From positions 1,721,001-1,785,000 of the forward strand of contig CAMRHE010000329.1 in the NCBI GenBank assembly GCA_947044405.1: a DNA stretch of 64,000 bases, written 5' to 3'. Shown here piece after piece: positions 25,621 to 36,861 of this stretch (position 1 is the first letter of the stretch; each line of letters begins with the position of its first letter). This DNA comes from Leptodactylus fallax (Eukaryota > Chordata > Amphibia > Anura > Leptodactylidae). The translations under genes and the position numbers were made by a program. The notes under the pieces were generated by a model. That model searched no databases. It was not told where the DNA came from and saw nothing but the letters and a program-made list of their open reading frames with translations.

Positions 25621-26124
25621 TCAGAACGTCTCTACCTTGGCGTTGAGTCTGGTCGCCATGAGGTCTACTTCTGGGAGACCCCACTTCAGGGTAATCTGAT
25701 GGAATACATCTGAATTGAGAGACCATTCTCCTGATACGACATGACCCCGACTCAACTGATCCGCTACTATGTTCAAGGAACCTTTGATGTGAACTGCGGA
25801 TAAGTGGGACAGATTTTTTTCTGCCCAGGTAAAAATCAGATCTGTCTCTCTAAGGAGAGACAATGATCTGGTGCCTCCCTGTCTGCTCAGGTACATTACG
25901 GTCGTCATGCTGTCTGACCGAACCTTGACCGCTCTCCCTCCGAGAAGAGGAGAAAAATGAAGTAGTGCCAGGTACATGGTTCTGAGCTCCTTCCAATTGG
26001 AGGATGTTTTTTCTTCTAGACTGCTCCAAACTCCTTGTATGGTCTTCTCGTACAGGTGGTCTCCACATCCCGAGAGGGATGCATCGGTAGTCAATAGGGT
26101 CCAACGAGGTTTGACCGTGGACAT
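25621..26124 (-). pseudogene. DIRS RNase H and downstream domain
   Basis: The frame begins in the RNase H domain: LLTTDASLSGCGDHL (first D), NWKELRTMYLAL (E), VRSDSMTTVMYLSRQGG (second D), then HIKGSLNIVADQLSR. After it comes EWSLNSDVFHQITLKWGLPEVDLMATRLN, the conserved stretch of DIRS pol after RNase H. Its upstream join to RT (26133 onwards) is by a frameshift. Confidence 0.8.
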
Positions 26125-26132
26125 TCCGTCTT

Positions 26133-27518
26133 TCAGGTGTATCCACCATCTGAGGGAAAGACGGGTACTGCTTGATCTTCTTGTCGAGACCGAAAGGAGT
26201 ATGGTTCCAGGCTTTTAGTACTTCCATCTGGAGAGGACGCAAATGCCATAAAGCCCAAGGGACTGCAATGGCTAAGGATGACATCAGCCATAGGACTCTC
26301 ATGGATGTTCTGATGGATACCAGACATGTCCTTAAGAGAAACCGGACCGCTGCAACTCCCCGCAGGTGTTAAGGAATCTCCAACGGTCTGAGTCCAACTG
26401 ATACCCCAGGACTCCCGGGTGAGGGAACTGTTCCTGACTTTCCCAATTATTAGCCAACCCAAGTTCTGGAGAAGGGACACGGCTATCAATAACTGTTGGA
26501 GCAGAATAGATTCTGATTTGGCTTTTATTCGCCAGTCGTCCAGATATGGCACTACAAAAAGGCCTTGAAGCCTGAGAGAGGCAGCTATAGGAGCCACAAC
26601 TTTGGTGCAGGTATGAGGAGCTGAAGTGACGCCAAAGGGCAGGGCTGCGAACTGAAGATGCTTCCTGTGGCCGAAAACTGAAACGGCGATTCTGAGAAAC
26701 CTTCTGTGTGGAGGATATATTGGGACATGCAGATAGGCATCCTTTAGATCTAAGGTGACGAAAACTTCGCCCTGTTGAAGAAAGGATGTAATGGACTTTA
26801 CGGTCTCCATACGAAAATGCTTTTTCTTTATGAAGCGATCCAGATATCTTAAGTCTATAATCATTCTCCAGCTGCCTGATGGTTTTGGCACCAGAAAAAC
26901 TGGGGAGTAGAAACCGAATCCTTCTTCCAAGGGGGGAACTTCTTCCAAGGCCCCACTGCGGATGTAATCATGAATGGAGCAGTCCAATATATCCTGCTGA
27001 GCCGCTGGAAAGGAGCGGGTTAAGATGAATCGATCCTGAGGGGGATGAAGAAACTCGATCACATAACCTCGCTGAACAACCTGCAAAACCCAAGGGTCTT
27101 GAATTTTTTCCTGCCAGACGGTGTAGAATTGGGAAAGTCGACCTCCAACAGGAGTCTCGGCCACAAGAAGAAGGCAGTTGACGTCAAAAGCTAGGCTTCC
27201 TTTTATCCTCATCCTTGGGAAACCTTTGTCCCAATCCCCCAGGCTGATACCTAGGACGTCTATGGAACTGAGGTCTAGGTTGAGGCTGATAACCTCTACC
27301 CAGGCCGGAAGATCTTGACCTGCCTCTAAAGGCCTGAGGCAGAGTCTTACCCTTTTATCGGCAAGGTCTTCCATAATCTCATCTAGGCCTCTGCCAAAAA
27401 GCTTACCCGGCTCAAAGGGTAGTGAACAGAGGTTGAATTTGGAGGCATTATCCGCTCTCCAGGGTTTCAACCATAACAGCCTTCTAGCTGCCGTAGAAAG
27501 GGCCAAAGATTTGGCCAC
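26133..27518 (-). pseudogene. DIRS gag C-terminus and reverse transcriptase
   Basis: A 461-codon frame. The first ~70 residues (SLALSTAARRLLWLKPWRAD, LFGRGLDEIME) are the DIRS gag end. Then comes RT: FYSPVFLVPKPSGSWRMIID, LKDAYLHVPI (motif A), LPFGVTSAPHTCTKV (motif B), VPYLDDW (motif C). The last ~100 residues, after GWLI, leave the expected frame. No stop separates gag from RT here, which may come from decay rather than a true fusion. Confidence 0.85.
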
Positions 27519-28390
27519 CAGCCTTAACTGATGTTGGGAGGCTTCGGCTAAATAATCTGCTTACAAGAAAACGGAGCTCATAAAAGCTAGGAGATCATCT
27601 CTGGACACTCCAGAGTCAATGTCTCTTGCAAGCTGGGCTAGAATTAGAGGCAATAGCCACGGAAGTCTGACCAGAGGCCAGAGAAAAAACCTTCCTGAGA
27701 TTACACTCTATGCGTCTATCCATGGGATCCTGGAGGTTAGATCCATCATCAACTGGGACCACCGTGCGACGGGACAACCTGGCCACTGCCATATCAACTT
27801 TAGGCGGGAGACTCCACTGATCCCGCTAGGACTCCGCAATAGGGAACAGGGTTCTAAATTTCCTGGAATATATGGGAGCTTTTTCTGGATGTTTCCATTC
27901 TGCAAGCATGAGTCTTTCCAGTGACTTGTCCATTTGGAAGGCCCTAGGCCCCCTAGAGGAGGAAAAGGAGACTTCCCCGTCAACATCATGGTCCCTTGAC
28001 CGGATGGACTTCAGCAGCCTATTTATCTTCTCAAGAGGAAAGAGAGGTCTGCTGTAATATTCCAAGGTATCATCAGATCAAAACGTCTCATCAATCACCT
28101 GGAGATCTTCAATAGGAACCAGAGTCTGCTTCTTCACACGAGGTTTCTTGGAAATCTGCAAGATGGAGTCCCGGATTTCCTGCAAGGAGTCAGCAAATAT
28201 TCCTTGACCCACACGATGATGTCACGTACAGACGGCTCATCAGGGGGGGTCCACGGCACTGACGGCAACGGGAAAACTCATACCCATCCGGCAAGGGAGT
28301 ATTACAGTCTAAACAAGACACATGCTCGCGTTTAGAGGATCTTTTCCTTCTACAATCGTCACCATCAGCCCCAGAGATTGAGGAGGACAT
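27519..28390 (-). pseudogene. DIRS gag-like ORF1 N-terminus
   Basis: The frame at 28390-28190 has a CLDCNTPLPDGYEFSRCRQC zinc cluster, typical of the start of DIRS ORF1. Further segments (28065-27826, RPLFPLEKINRLLKSIRSRD... and 27750-27520) continue ORF1 in other frames with stops. It begins MSSSISGADGDD. Confidence 0.65.
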
Positions 28391-29048
28391 CTATAAGGAA
28401 ACCAGAAGTCACCAGACGATAAACACAGCTAATATAAATAGCAAGAAAATACCTTTGGAGAATCAAGCGAATCAGAGAAAGACAGAAGCGCTTTGCAGCA
28501 GGCAAAATAATCCAAGGGATAAAGAGCCGGACTCAGAGAGAAACAAGCCCACCACTGCAAGGAAAAGGGGGAGGAGCAATGGAAAGCCTCACACAAACCT
28601 TTCCCCTTCAAATTTGTGCAACAGAGCTACCTTGACAATAAAGTAGCTCATAATAGAAGAAAACCGCAACAAAAAAAACGCAATAAAAACCCTCTAAAAA
28701 TATACATTTTCAAATTTCCGCAGTACCGGAAGTAGGCCGCAGCATAAGTACGACCAGAAATTGCCTCCCCCGGAAACCCGGCACGAAAGAAAGGTTCCGG
28801 AAAGAAAAAGGGCCGACGTCACTTTCAGTCGCGGCAAGGCGCGATGAAACCAGCAGAGCAACGGAACTCCTGCGCGTGGAATAAGACAGCAAGGACCGAA
28901 GCTGTCAAGAAAACATTCCTTTCACAGAGGGAAAGAAGAAGACAGTAACAGTAAGTAATGAGAAAGAGAAGAAACTCTATGGGAGGTCAAAAAGACCTCC
29001 CTCCACCTGTCCCACCAGACAGGACAGAAAAAAAACACAAGGGGGGGA

Positions 29049-29175
29049 GGTCTCTTTTCCCTCTTATAGGGTAGCATAGTCATGCATATTTTATGTTAAT
29101 TAAAAGTTCCGCCTGTCCTACCAGCACACAGGGGCAGGAATACCCCATATTGTGCTGCTGTGGGACGTAAGGGAA
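29049..29175. repeat. DIRS right (5') inverted terminal repeat
   Basis: The inverse of the left repeat. Its outer 33 bases (29143-29175) are also copied at 24239-24271. Beyond 29175 no similarity to the element is seen. Confidence 0.85.
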
Positions 29176-29826
29176 AAGAAATATATACGGCCCCTAAGAA
29201 TAAGCTGTTGTATATCACTGGTAATAAAGTAATTTATAAAGCCTGGCAAAAGTAATCATTGACTCCCTGACTTAAAGGGGGATTCTAGTTATAAAATGTC
29301 TCTCAAGGGCTGCAAACAGATGTAGAAAACAAAAGCATTTATGCTCAACTCCATCAATCCACTGTCAATACCACAATGGGTGGGTCAGTGCTGTGGCCAT
29401 TGATTAACTGAGCAGGCATTTTCAGCCATTTCCCGCCATTGTGGGAACAGCAGCAGCAGACAACTGGTAGACACGAGAAAAAACTCTCTTGTATTTTTGG
29501 CCCTGTACTTTTAAACAAATTTGCGAGAATTCGCTGCCAGCGAGAACTGAGAAGAAAGAGGACCAAGAGGGGAGTCACCGCAACGGCTGAAAGGGCGGTG
29601 AGAAGTGATGACGAGATAGGTGCTTGCAGAAGAGAAAGTGCGCCCCGGGTGCTCATTTACATACATGAAGAAACAAATTATCTTGGAATCGACTGGGAGA
29701 AGAAAACAAGGAAAGGTAGGAGAAGAATGGCCTTTTTAAAGGCCATTCCAATGTGCCATATATATATATGCAGGTGTATGTATGTGTACATGTGCATGCT
29801 GACACAGATATATTTACATTCATTTA
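29176..29826. other. Unassigned DNA at the end of unit 1
   Basis: No domain or known repeat recognised; the open frame at 29439-29849 has no family features. A perfect hairpin sits at 29725-29748. The stretch has no counterpart in the other units, and it ends at the Tc1 derivative that borders unit 2. Confidence 0.5.
29725..29748. repeat. Perfect hairpin, 11-bp arms
   Basis: GAATGGCCTTT, two T, AAAGGCCATTC. No T tract follows that would suggest a Pol III terminator, and no host gene is near. Function unknown. Confidence 0.6.
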
Positions 29827-30413
29827 CAGTGGGGAAAAAAAGTATTTAGTTGGGCCATGTATCGTGAGATTTTGAGTGCAAACCTCCTTCCATCAGCAAG
29901 GGCATTGAAGATGAAACGTGGCTGGGTCTTTCAACATGACAATAATCCCAAGCACACCGCCAGGACAACGAAGGAGCGGCTTCGTAAGAAGCATTTCAAG
30001 GTCCTGGAGTGGCCTAGCCAGTCTCCAGATCTCAACCTCATAGAAAACCTTTGGAGGGAGTTGAAAGTCCGTGTTGCCCAACAACAGCCACAAAACATCC
30101 CTGCTCTAGAGGAGATCTGCATGGAGGAATGGGCCAACATACCAGCAACAGTGTGTGCCAACCTTGAGAAGACTTACAGAAAACGTTTGATCTCTGTCAT
30201 TGCCAACAAAGGATATATAACAAAGTATTGAGATGAACTTCTGTTATTGACCAAATACTTATTTTCCACCATAACTTGCAAATAAATTCTTTAAAAATCA
30301 GACAATGTGATTTTCTGGATTTGTTTTCTCATTTTGTCTCTCATAGTTGAGGTCTACCTATGACTATAACTTGCACAATCGGTGGCTGACTAAATACTTT
30401 TTTTTCCCCACTG
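29827..30413 (+). mobile_element. Tc1 deletion derivative, TA on both sides
   Basis: Begins CAGTGGGGAAAAAAAGTA after TA (29825-29826) and ends TTTTTCCCCACTG before TA (30414-30415). After 30 bases the left end jumps straight into the transposase near [10 protein letters not shown], so the left repeat and the N-terminal two thirds of the gene are missing. It belongs to the family of 6018-7612. It marks the point where the unit 2 gene is cut. Confidence 0.9.
29857..30231 (+). pseudogene. Tc1 transposase C-terminal third
   Basis: An open 124-codon piece: [10 protein letters not shown] (second catalytic D region), [17 protein letters not shown] (catalytic E), ending ITKY. The helix-turn-helix and the first catalytic aspartate are absent, so it cannot act as a transposase. 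No stop codon occurs within it, so the copy is younger than that at 6374-7397. Confidence 0.85.
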
Positions 30414-30433
30414 TATATAGTCATGTCTATTAC

Positions 30434-31022
30434 CTGGTGATGTGAGGGGCTGGTGGTCTTCCATCATGACCTCCTTGTACAGATCCTTGTGTCCTTCTAA
30501 ATACTCCCACTCCTCCATGGAGAAATAGATAGCGACATCCTGACACCTTATAGGAACCTGACAACACAATGATACAGTCATCACCCAGACCCCTCCAGTT
30601 ACTGTATAATGTCCCAGCATTCCCAGCAGTGTCACCTCTCCAGTCAGCAGCTCAATCATCTTGTTGGTGAGTTCTAGGATCTTCTGTCCATTGATCTCCT
30701 CTTGTATCAGGGAGTGAGGTGAAGGACCCGGGATTGGGCTCTGGGTTCCTCCATATCCTTCATATACAGGAGCCTGACAGCGCCCACTAGAGGTCTTCTT
30801 CACTACTGTGTAATCCTGATTATAAGGAGACACATTAATAAATATTACTACATACATGTCCAGAGTCCATCACCTCTCCGGTCATATCATCTGTTATTAC
30901 TATAGATAAGAATGATGTAATGTGACATCATCAGAATCTCTCACCTCTCCAGTAAACTGGTAGATTATCTCTAGGGTGAGATTTAATATACTTTCCGCCA
31001 TCTTGTTCTTGTCTCTTTCCAT
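30434..31022 (-). pseudogene. Gene 2: KRAB-like zinc-finger gene, 5' three exons only
   Basis: Exons at 31022-30945 (MERDKNKMAESILNL...), 30815-30636 and 30557-30434, all with good splice sites and open, encode 127 residues plus a split codon. The third exon holds the KRAB-A-like box. The counterparts of exons 4-6, including all zinc fingers, are missing: 19 bases beyond the third exon the sequence enters the Tc1 derivative. If transcribed it might yield a KRAB-only peptide, but its 3' end would be arbitrary. Compared with genes 1 and 3 it has an insertion of 2-3 residues in exon 2, and QFTGE for QLTGE in exon 1. Confidence 0.8.
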
Positions 31023-33368
31023 CCTTCATGGATCACTCAGGAATATTCTCTTATATAGAAGATACTGAGAGGATTTTATATTGTAGGAACCTGAATGGAG
31101 AGAAGATGAGACAATGTAAATAAAATACAATAACTGGAGATAACAATGTGATAATGTTGAGATATTTCGGTGTAGATGATATTTTGTCTCTTTTCGTAGA
31201 CCTTGGACATGAGGTGAATAGTTGGTCACTGGTTATATGATGTACATACTGGAATCACCGCTACAACTAATGTCATTACAGCAATGTAGAAAGGTGCTCA
31301 TGGGGTCAGGGGTCAGTGGTGCTGGTGGGTGGGGATTTGCCAAGTGTTTTTTGCTTTTTTAGCACTCATGGTCTGTGTGGGTTACAATGAATCTTTATAA
31401 AAACCAAGGTTATTGGGCCAAAGTAAGGCAGTCAATAGTTGGGTATCAAGTTAAAGGGGTTTCTAGGATTTTTTTATGGCCTATCATTGGGATTTATTGG
31501 CTCCTTAGTGTACAGTGCTGGAAGCAGATGGTTCTATAACCCGTATAGCGGGCAGTCGCCGTTACTGCAGCTCAGCTCCCATTGACATCAACCAGGGTTT
31601 TTTGGCCTTGGGTCATGTGACTGGAACCAGCATCCGGCCCCCAAATCACCTCTCCACCCTCCTCTCCTATCTTTACGTGACATCAGCCAGCCCCCCAGCA
31701 CAGGTAACTAGGAGTGAACACGAGAGAGGAGGTGGTTGGAACCAGCTCAGAATCCCCTGGTTCATCTGAAATAGAAGTTGGGGAATTAAATGCTGAAAAC
31801 CTCTCCAGAGAACCCCTTACCTAAAATAGGTAAATATGGGAGCCCAAATATAAGAAACAGTACCCACCTATCAGTGATCCCTGCCACTCCAGTTCTGACT
31901 CGGCCCGAGTCCTTGCTTTTTTCCACTTCCTGGTATCTCTTGACACACAGGAAATGCTTAGAGATACCCATTTAGCCAATCACTGGCCAATATGGTGGCC
32001 TCCTCAGCTAGTGGTTCCTGTATGATGAGAGACAACAGGAAGTTGGGCAGCTTTACTGCACAGAGGGAGAAGCAAGTAAGGATTTCTTATATTAGAGGCC
32101 CCATGTTGAGCTGTTTTCAGTGTTTTTTTTTATTTACTTGGAAAACCCCTTTAGTACTCACTGACTGTAAACTATTAACCCCCTTGCTTAACATAAACCT
32201 CAGAAGTGACCACTAAATAAATACAGACCCCTGACAGCCCCCTAAACTAAGAAAAGCCACAGAACAAGAGCCCAAACCACCAAATAAATGGAGAGCTCCG
32301 TCCAGATCCCATTAATAAAGACCTGAGACCTTTAACCCCTTTCATCCCCTCCACCAACTCCAGTTTTTAGTGTTCACACGGAGGAATCCGTGGCAGATTC
32401 CACTCCGAATCTACCTTCCATTGTCTTCAATGGGATGCAGAGATTGCAGCAGGTTGTGAAAAAAATATGCGTCCATTTATCTGAGCCTAATCAGCAGAGG
32501 AAAGCCGCAACGGGATGCTCTGCATCGGCACTCCGTCACGGCAATCCCACAGCCGAATACAGTGGTGGAAATTGTCTTCATTATCCGCCGTGTGAACCTA
32601 GCCTTAGTGTCTGTTAATAGGCTCCGCTCTACTGAGTCTGGTACAGTTGGAATTTTTTTTTTCTAGCCCCCATCATTACCAAGTAATCGCTGCTGTTAGA
32701 TTTGATGCCTGATATGCTACTTAGTCTCTGTACCGTCAGGTGGGCGGTGCCAGGCAGGAGCAGGCAAGGGGGCGTGGCTTAGAGTTCCAATCACCTAACA
32801 GTATAGATTCTTAGTATAACTATCAGCAACCAAAACTAACTGAACTGATTGCTCGACAACGGTGGGGGCTAGAGAGAAAAATCCAACTGTGCCCGAATAA
32901 GAGGAGAGGCCGTTATTAAATGATCCAAAGAGATGCTACATTTTACTAAATCTGTTACAAATAGCAGAACCATCACCCCCAGCAAGAGAGACATTAATAA
33001 TACTGCATAGGACGAATCCCTGGTCTGTATCCCCAGAATATGAGAAAACATCAGAAAAGAGAAGGGAAGTGTCTAGAGAGAAGATGCTCCAAGTGCTTCC
33101 CCCTCCTCCAACATACAGTCCCATGTAAATACATCACTCCCTCCCTTCATCCTCCCCACATGCAGTCCCATGTAATCCCCTCCCCCCTTACCCCGCAGTC
33201 TCTCTCTCTTCTCTTCAGCACAGTTCACACATGTACATATTATTTCCTGCTGAGCTAAAGGACCTGCGATGACGTCATGATCATGTGACCAGACTCCTGT
33301 GTGGGCGGAGCTAGAGAAGAGGTTGTTGTGTGAGGTGACAATGGTGGAAAGTAATGAGAGAAGAGAAA
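31023..33368. other. Unit 2 upstream flank
   Basis: Collinear with 13661-16475 of unit 1, but without the hAT MITE (empty site TTCTTATATTAGAGG near 32087). No gene recognised. It holds the MITE-like repeat at 32368-32606. Confidence 0.55.
32368..32606. repeat. MITE-like repeat with TAGTGTTCACAC ends (unit 2)
   Basis: Paralogue of 15419-15666. One change in the left end (TAGTG for TAGGG) and a 12-base internal deletion. Confidence 0.5.
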
Positions 33369-34027
33369 GAGGACATGGAGGAGAGAGGGAGAGAGAGGAG
33401 GACATGGAGGAGAGAGAGGAGACATGGAGGAGAGAGGGGAGAGAGAGGAAGACATGGAGCAGAGAGAGGTGGAGAGAGAGGAGGACATGGAGGGAGAGAG
33501 GGGGAGAGAGAGGAGGACATGGAGGAGAGAGAGGGTGAGAGAGAGGAGGACATGGAGGAGAGAGAGAGAGGTGAGAGAGAGGAGGACATGGGGGAGAGAG
33601 GAGAGAGGAGGACAGGAGGAGAGAGAGGGGAGAGAGAGGAGGACAGGAGGAGAGAGAGGGGAGAGAGAGGAGGACAGGAGGAGAGAGAGGGGAGAGAGAG
33701 GAGGACATGGGGGAGAGAGAGGTGTGAGAGAGAGGAGGACATGGAGGAGAGAGAGGTGTGAGAGAGAGGAGGACATGGAGGAGAGAGAGGTGTGAGAGAG
33801 AGGAGGACATGGAGGAGAGAGAGGAGGACATGGAGGAGAGAGGTGTGAGAGAGAGGAGGACATGGAGGAGAGAGGTGTGAGAGAGAGGAGGACATGGAGG
33901 AGAGAGAGGAGGACATGGAGGAGAGAGGTGTGAGAGAGAGGAGGACTGGAGGAGAGAGGTGTGAGAGAGAGGAGGACATGGAGGAGAGAGAGGAGGACAT
34001 GGAGGAGAGAGAGGAGGACATGGGGGA
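33369..34027. repeat. Purine-rich minisatellite, expanded (unit 2)
   Basis: About 660 bp of GAGGACATGGAGGAGAGAGA units, with variants carrying GGTGTGAGAGAGA and a sub-block of GAGGACAGGAGGAGAGA near 33600-33700. Long open frames exist on both strands but encode only low-complexity E/R/G or S/L/P runs. Unit 1 has about 177 bp of the same array. Confidence 0.9.
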
Positions 34028-34440
34028 CCCCATACAGTACGGCCTCCATATTATGCCACTATATAGTAGTGTGAGGGATGCAGCTTGTGCCTGTGGCCAT
34101 CCTGACATTCCTTTCTCCCAGAGCTCATCCCGCTCCATTGCTGAAAACTTATCTGTAATGGGATGAAACTTCTTCTTCGTGCCTTATCCAATAGTTATAT
34201 GCTAAAGCTTATGTGACAGGTTTTTACCCAATGATGTTATGTTAATTATACTAATTGCACCTTCTCTCTGTCTCTGCAATGTATAACAACATCTACAATG
34301 TATAAGAAACCTCACTATCCTCCATTATAGACCAGAATCCATATTGGTCACATACTTGCACCTTGTGACTGTGTGTATTTCTCTGAACTGGCTCACAAAA
34401 CATTTTATTCTCATTTGGACTTCAATATGGAGATACTTAA

Positions 34441-35650
34441 CCCTGCTGTTCTGTTCAGTCAAAAATGACCGAATTTGAAATTTGATATTTTTTTTAAATA
34501 TTCATTATGCGGTTCTGAAACTTGTGGTTCATTGACTTTTCCTCATTTGAGGGGTTCTTACTAATAGCAGTTTTTATTTATTTATTTTTTGTTTACTTTT
34601 TGCTCCACGTCTTTTTTTACACTTGTACTGTTCGATCAAAAATGACCGATAGCCTTTTATACTAATCTCCAGCCATTTTTTAAAAAAAAATAAAGGAGTT
34701 ATAATCTCATTTTGGTCTATATAGTTCATCTACTACTATTTATCAATTTATCTAGGTCCTTTTGGTCCATGCAGAGTTACACATACATACATTTTCAAAT
34801 TATGATACTGTAGATGGACACCTGTAAACGCAAAACTAATCGGTGGCCAACGGTTGTTTTTTACAACATTCTTGATGTGTCGGCGTACGATGCATTTGTG
34901 TTATGGCGTGAAATAGACCCAAATTGGAACTAAAAGAAGAATTTTTTTTAGAGGATTTGGGAAAATCACTGGTTAGTGCATATATTGAACAAAGAAAAGT
35001 AACACCCAGAGATGATGGAGCTGCAGCCATTGTCCACAGGATCCAACAGCATGCTGAAGAAAGTGAACCAAGGGCTTCCGCTAGCACTGCGACGATACCC
35101 ACGGCCTCCACCAGCAGTGCAAGCAGCCTAAAATGGAAACAATGCGCCTTCTGTCCAACATCAAGTAATCGCAAATCAAATGTGATATGTTGCAAATGTG
35201 CAAAGTACTTATGCAAAAGACATGAAAATTATACTTGGGACGAATGCAAACAGTAAATTTAGCACCTTGAACCTTATTTCACATTTTATATAGAAAAAAC
35301 TAGACTTTTTATTTTTTTGTTTTTTGAAAAAAATATATTTACATACAGTTTGATGTTATTAGTTATAGTTTACAGTTTTATAAAGATTTTTTTTTTGTGC
35401 AAATGTAAAATATATAGGAATAATGCAATAAGGCCATGTAACATTTTTTGACAAAAAAAAAAATAAAAATTAAGTTTTTGATTTCATTTTTCATTTGTTT
35501 ATGAACAACCATGTTCACATACAGTATAATAATGCAAAAGAAATTCAAATAAAACACTTAAATTAAGTTAAAAATCCAGACTTTAATAGGCCCGGTCAAA
35601 AATGACTGGAACATTATATGTGTATAGTAGAACCGAACAGAACAGCAGGG
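34441..35650 (+). mobile_element. piggyBac derivative, 1210 bp, TTAA on both sides
   Basis: Terminal inverted repeats CCCTGCTGTTCTGTTC at both ends, bordered by TTAA (34437-34440 and 35651-35654). The palindrome-like GTCAAAAATGACC recurs near each end (34458 and 35594), and a variant lies near 34634. Inside, only the last part of the transposase remains, so this is a deletion derivative. Unit 1 shows a close match to the empty site (near 17271). Confidence 0.9.
34814..35256 (+). pseudogene. piggyBac transposase C-terminus
   Basis: Reads CKRKTNRWPTVVFYNILDVS, then after a frame break near 34924 the LEDLGKSLV segment and a cysteine-rich end (CAFCPTSSNRKSN...CCKCAKYLCKRH), the zinc-binding domain that contacts the element ends. 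The catalytic DDD domain is absent. About 147 residues remain out of the usual 550-600. Confidence 0.85.
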
Positions 35651-36498
35651 TTAAGAGTGGAAATTGGCGCCTGTCACGTGGGGCCGGAGGTGGCTTGCTA
35701 TTCACATGTATAAGCAGACGGGGGCAACCTGACAAGAAAGTTGGAAACTGGTCCACAATGAAGCTGCAAGTTAAGGAGCCTTATCATGGCCACTTTCTGC
35801 TCTCCTGTTGTCTAGTGGTCTCTCTTTATGTTGTGTAAGTTGTAAGAAAAGTAAATCCTCTGGTCTTTTTAAGAACCCTGTTTATGAAGTATCTATAATT
35901 GAAGAATGACCAATGTAAAGATTTTTTGCTGTGTTTTAGGCATTAATCCCATTTGGTTTGTTTATGTGCTGAATCATGTGGAAAGTTAAGAGGATAGGTT
36001 GTCCCACCGCCTGTCTCCTCTAGGTTGTGGCTACTATGTGATTCCTTGTGTTTTAGTTAAGCATTGGATGCCCGGGATATATATTTTGAGGTTTTAGGAC
36101 AAGACATTGGGTCTAATTAAGTGCTAGGCACCTGGGATATATCTTTCCAGGTTCTAAACAAGAAGCTGCACTCAACTAACCTTGTGTGGGCCGTAAGGTT
36201 TAAGACAGACGTGGACTTGATTAACATTTAGTGTGCCAAAGGTGAGGTTTTGAGGCAGAAGTTAGGCAAATCCTGAGGAATCTTCCGGGGCGGTGTGTCG
36301 AGCTGATCCCAAGAATAGAGAAATTCCAGCTACAGAGCTTGTAAGAGCTAAAGAGGATGCTGATGCAGTGAACGGGTGCCAGAAAATGTTCAGAAAGGCT
36401 GGTAAGCCTAAGACAGGATGTTTAGATGTTGCCTAAGTTTAGGATGCCGAATGATGGAACTTTGAATGCTGAAACTTGGAGAAATGTGTTAATATACA

Positions 36499-36817
36499 GA
36501 CTGAATATTAACACTGCTTATGCAAACAAAATCAAAGTCTCTCCCTTCAAATGTACCAATGTAGAACAACAGGTCCCAGCCATCCTTTGCAATACTTAGC
36601 TCTTAATACTAATATACTTTGATTATTGAGATGAGCAAGGGGGTGTGTCAAGACCCTCCTCACACCTATTGTCAATCAGGTTTACCAGTTATTAAGCATG
36701 CTCTATTATGATTGACCTGACCCTTCCCTTTTCTGTACAAAATGTTATGCTGTGATTTTAACACAACTTGCTGAACATCGACTGTGTATGTCAGGCTAGT
36801 TCTCTCTCTGTGAACTC

Positions 36818-36861
<44 letters not shown>

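Larger units (their letters stand above)
24020..29175 (-). mobile_element. DIRS-type tyrosine-recombinase retroelement, structurally near complete
   Basis: About 5.16 kb on the minus strand. It has inverted terminal repeats (24042-24168 and 29049-29175), a gag-like region, RT, RNase H and a tyrosine recombinase, plus an internal complementary region (24188-24271) beside the 3' terminal repeat. DIRS elements copy RNA to DNA, circularise using the internal complementary region, and integrate through the recombinase without target duplications. All parts are in canonical order, but frameshifts and stops split each gene. It lies in the hAT remnant of unit 1 and is absent from units 0 and 2. Confidence 0.9.

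Noticed and set aside
33073..34138. Open frames of 250-275 codons on both strands
   Set aside because: They are translations of the purine-rich minisatellite (runs of E/R/G, or S/L/P). Length is due to lack of T in the repeat; no domain and no conservation in unit 1.
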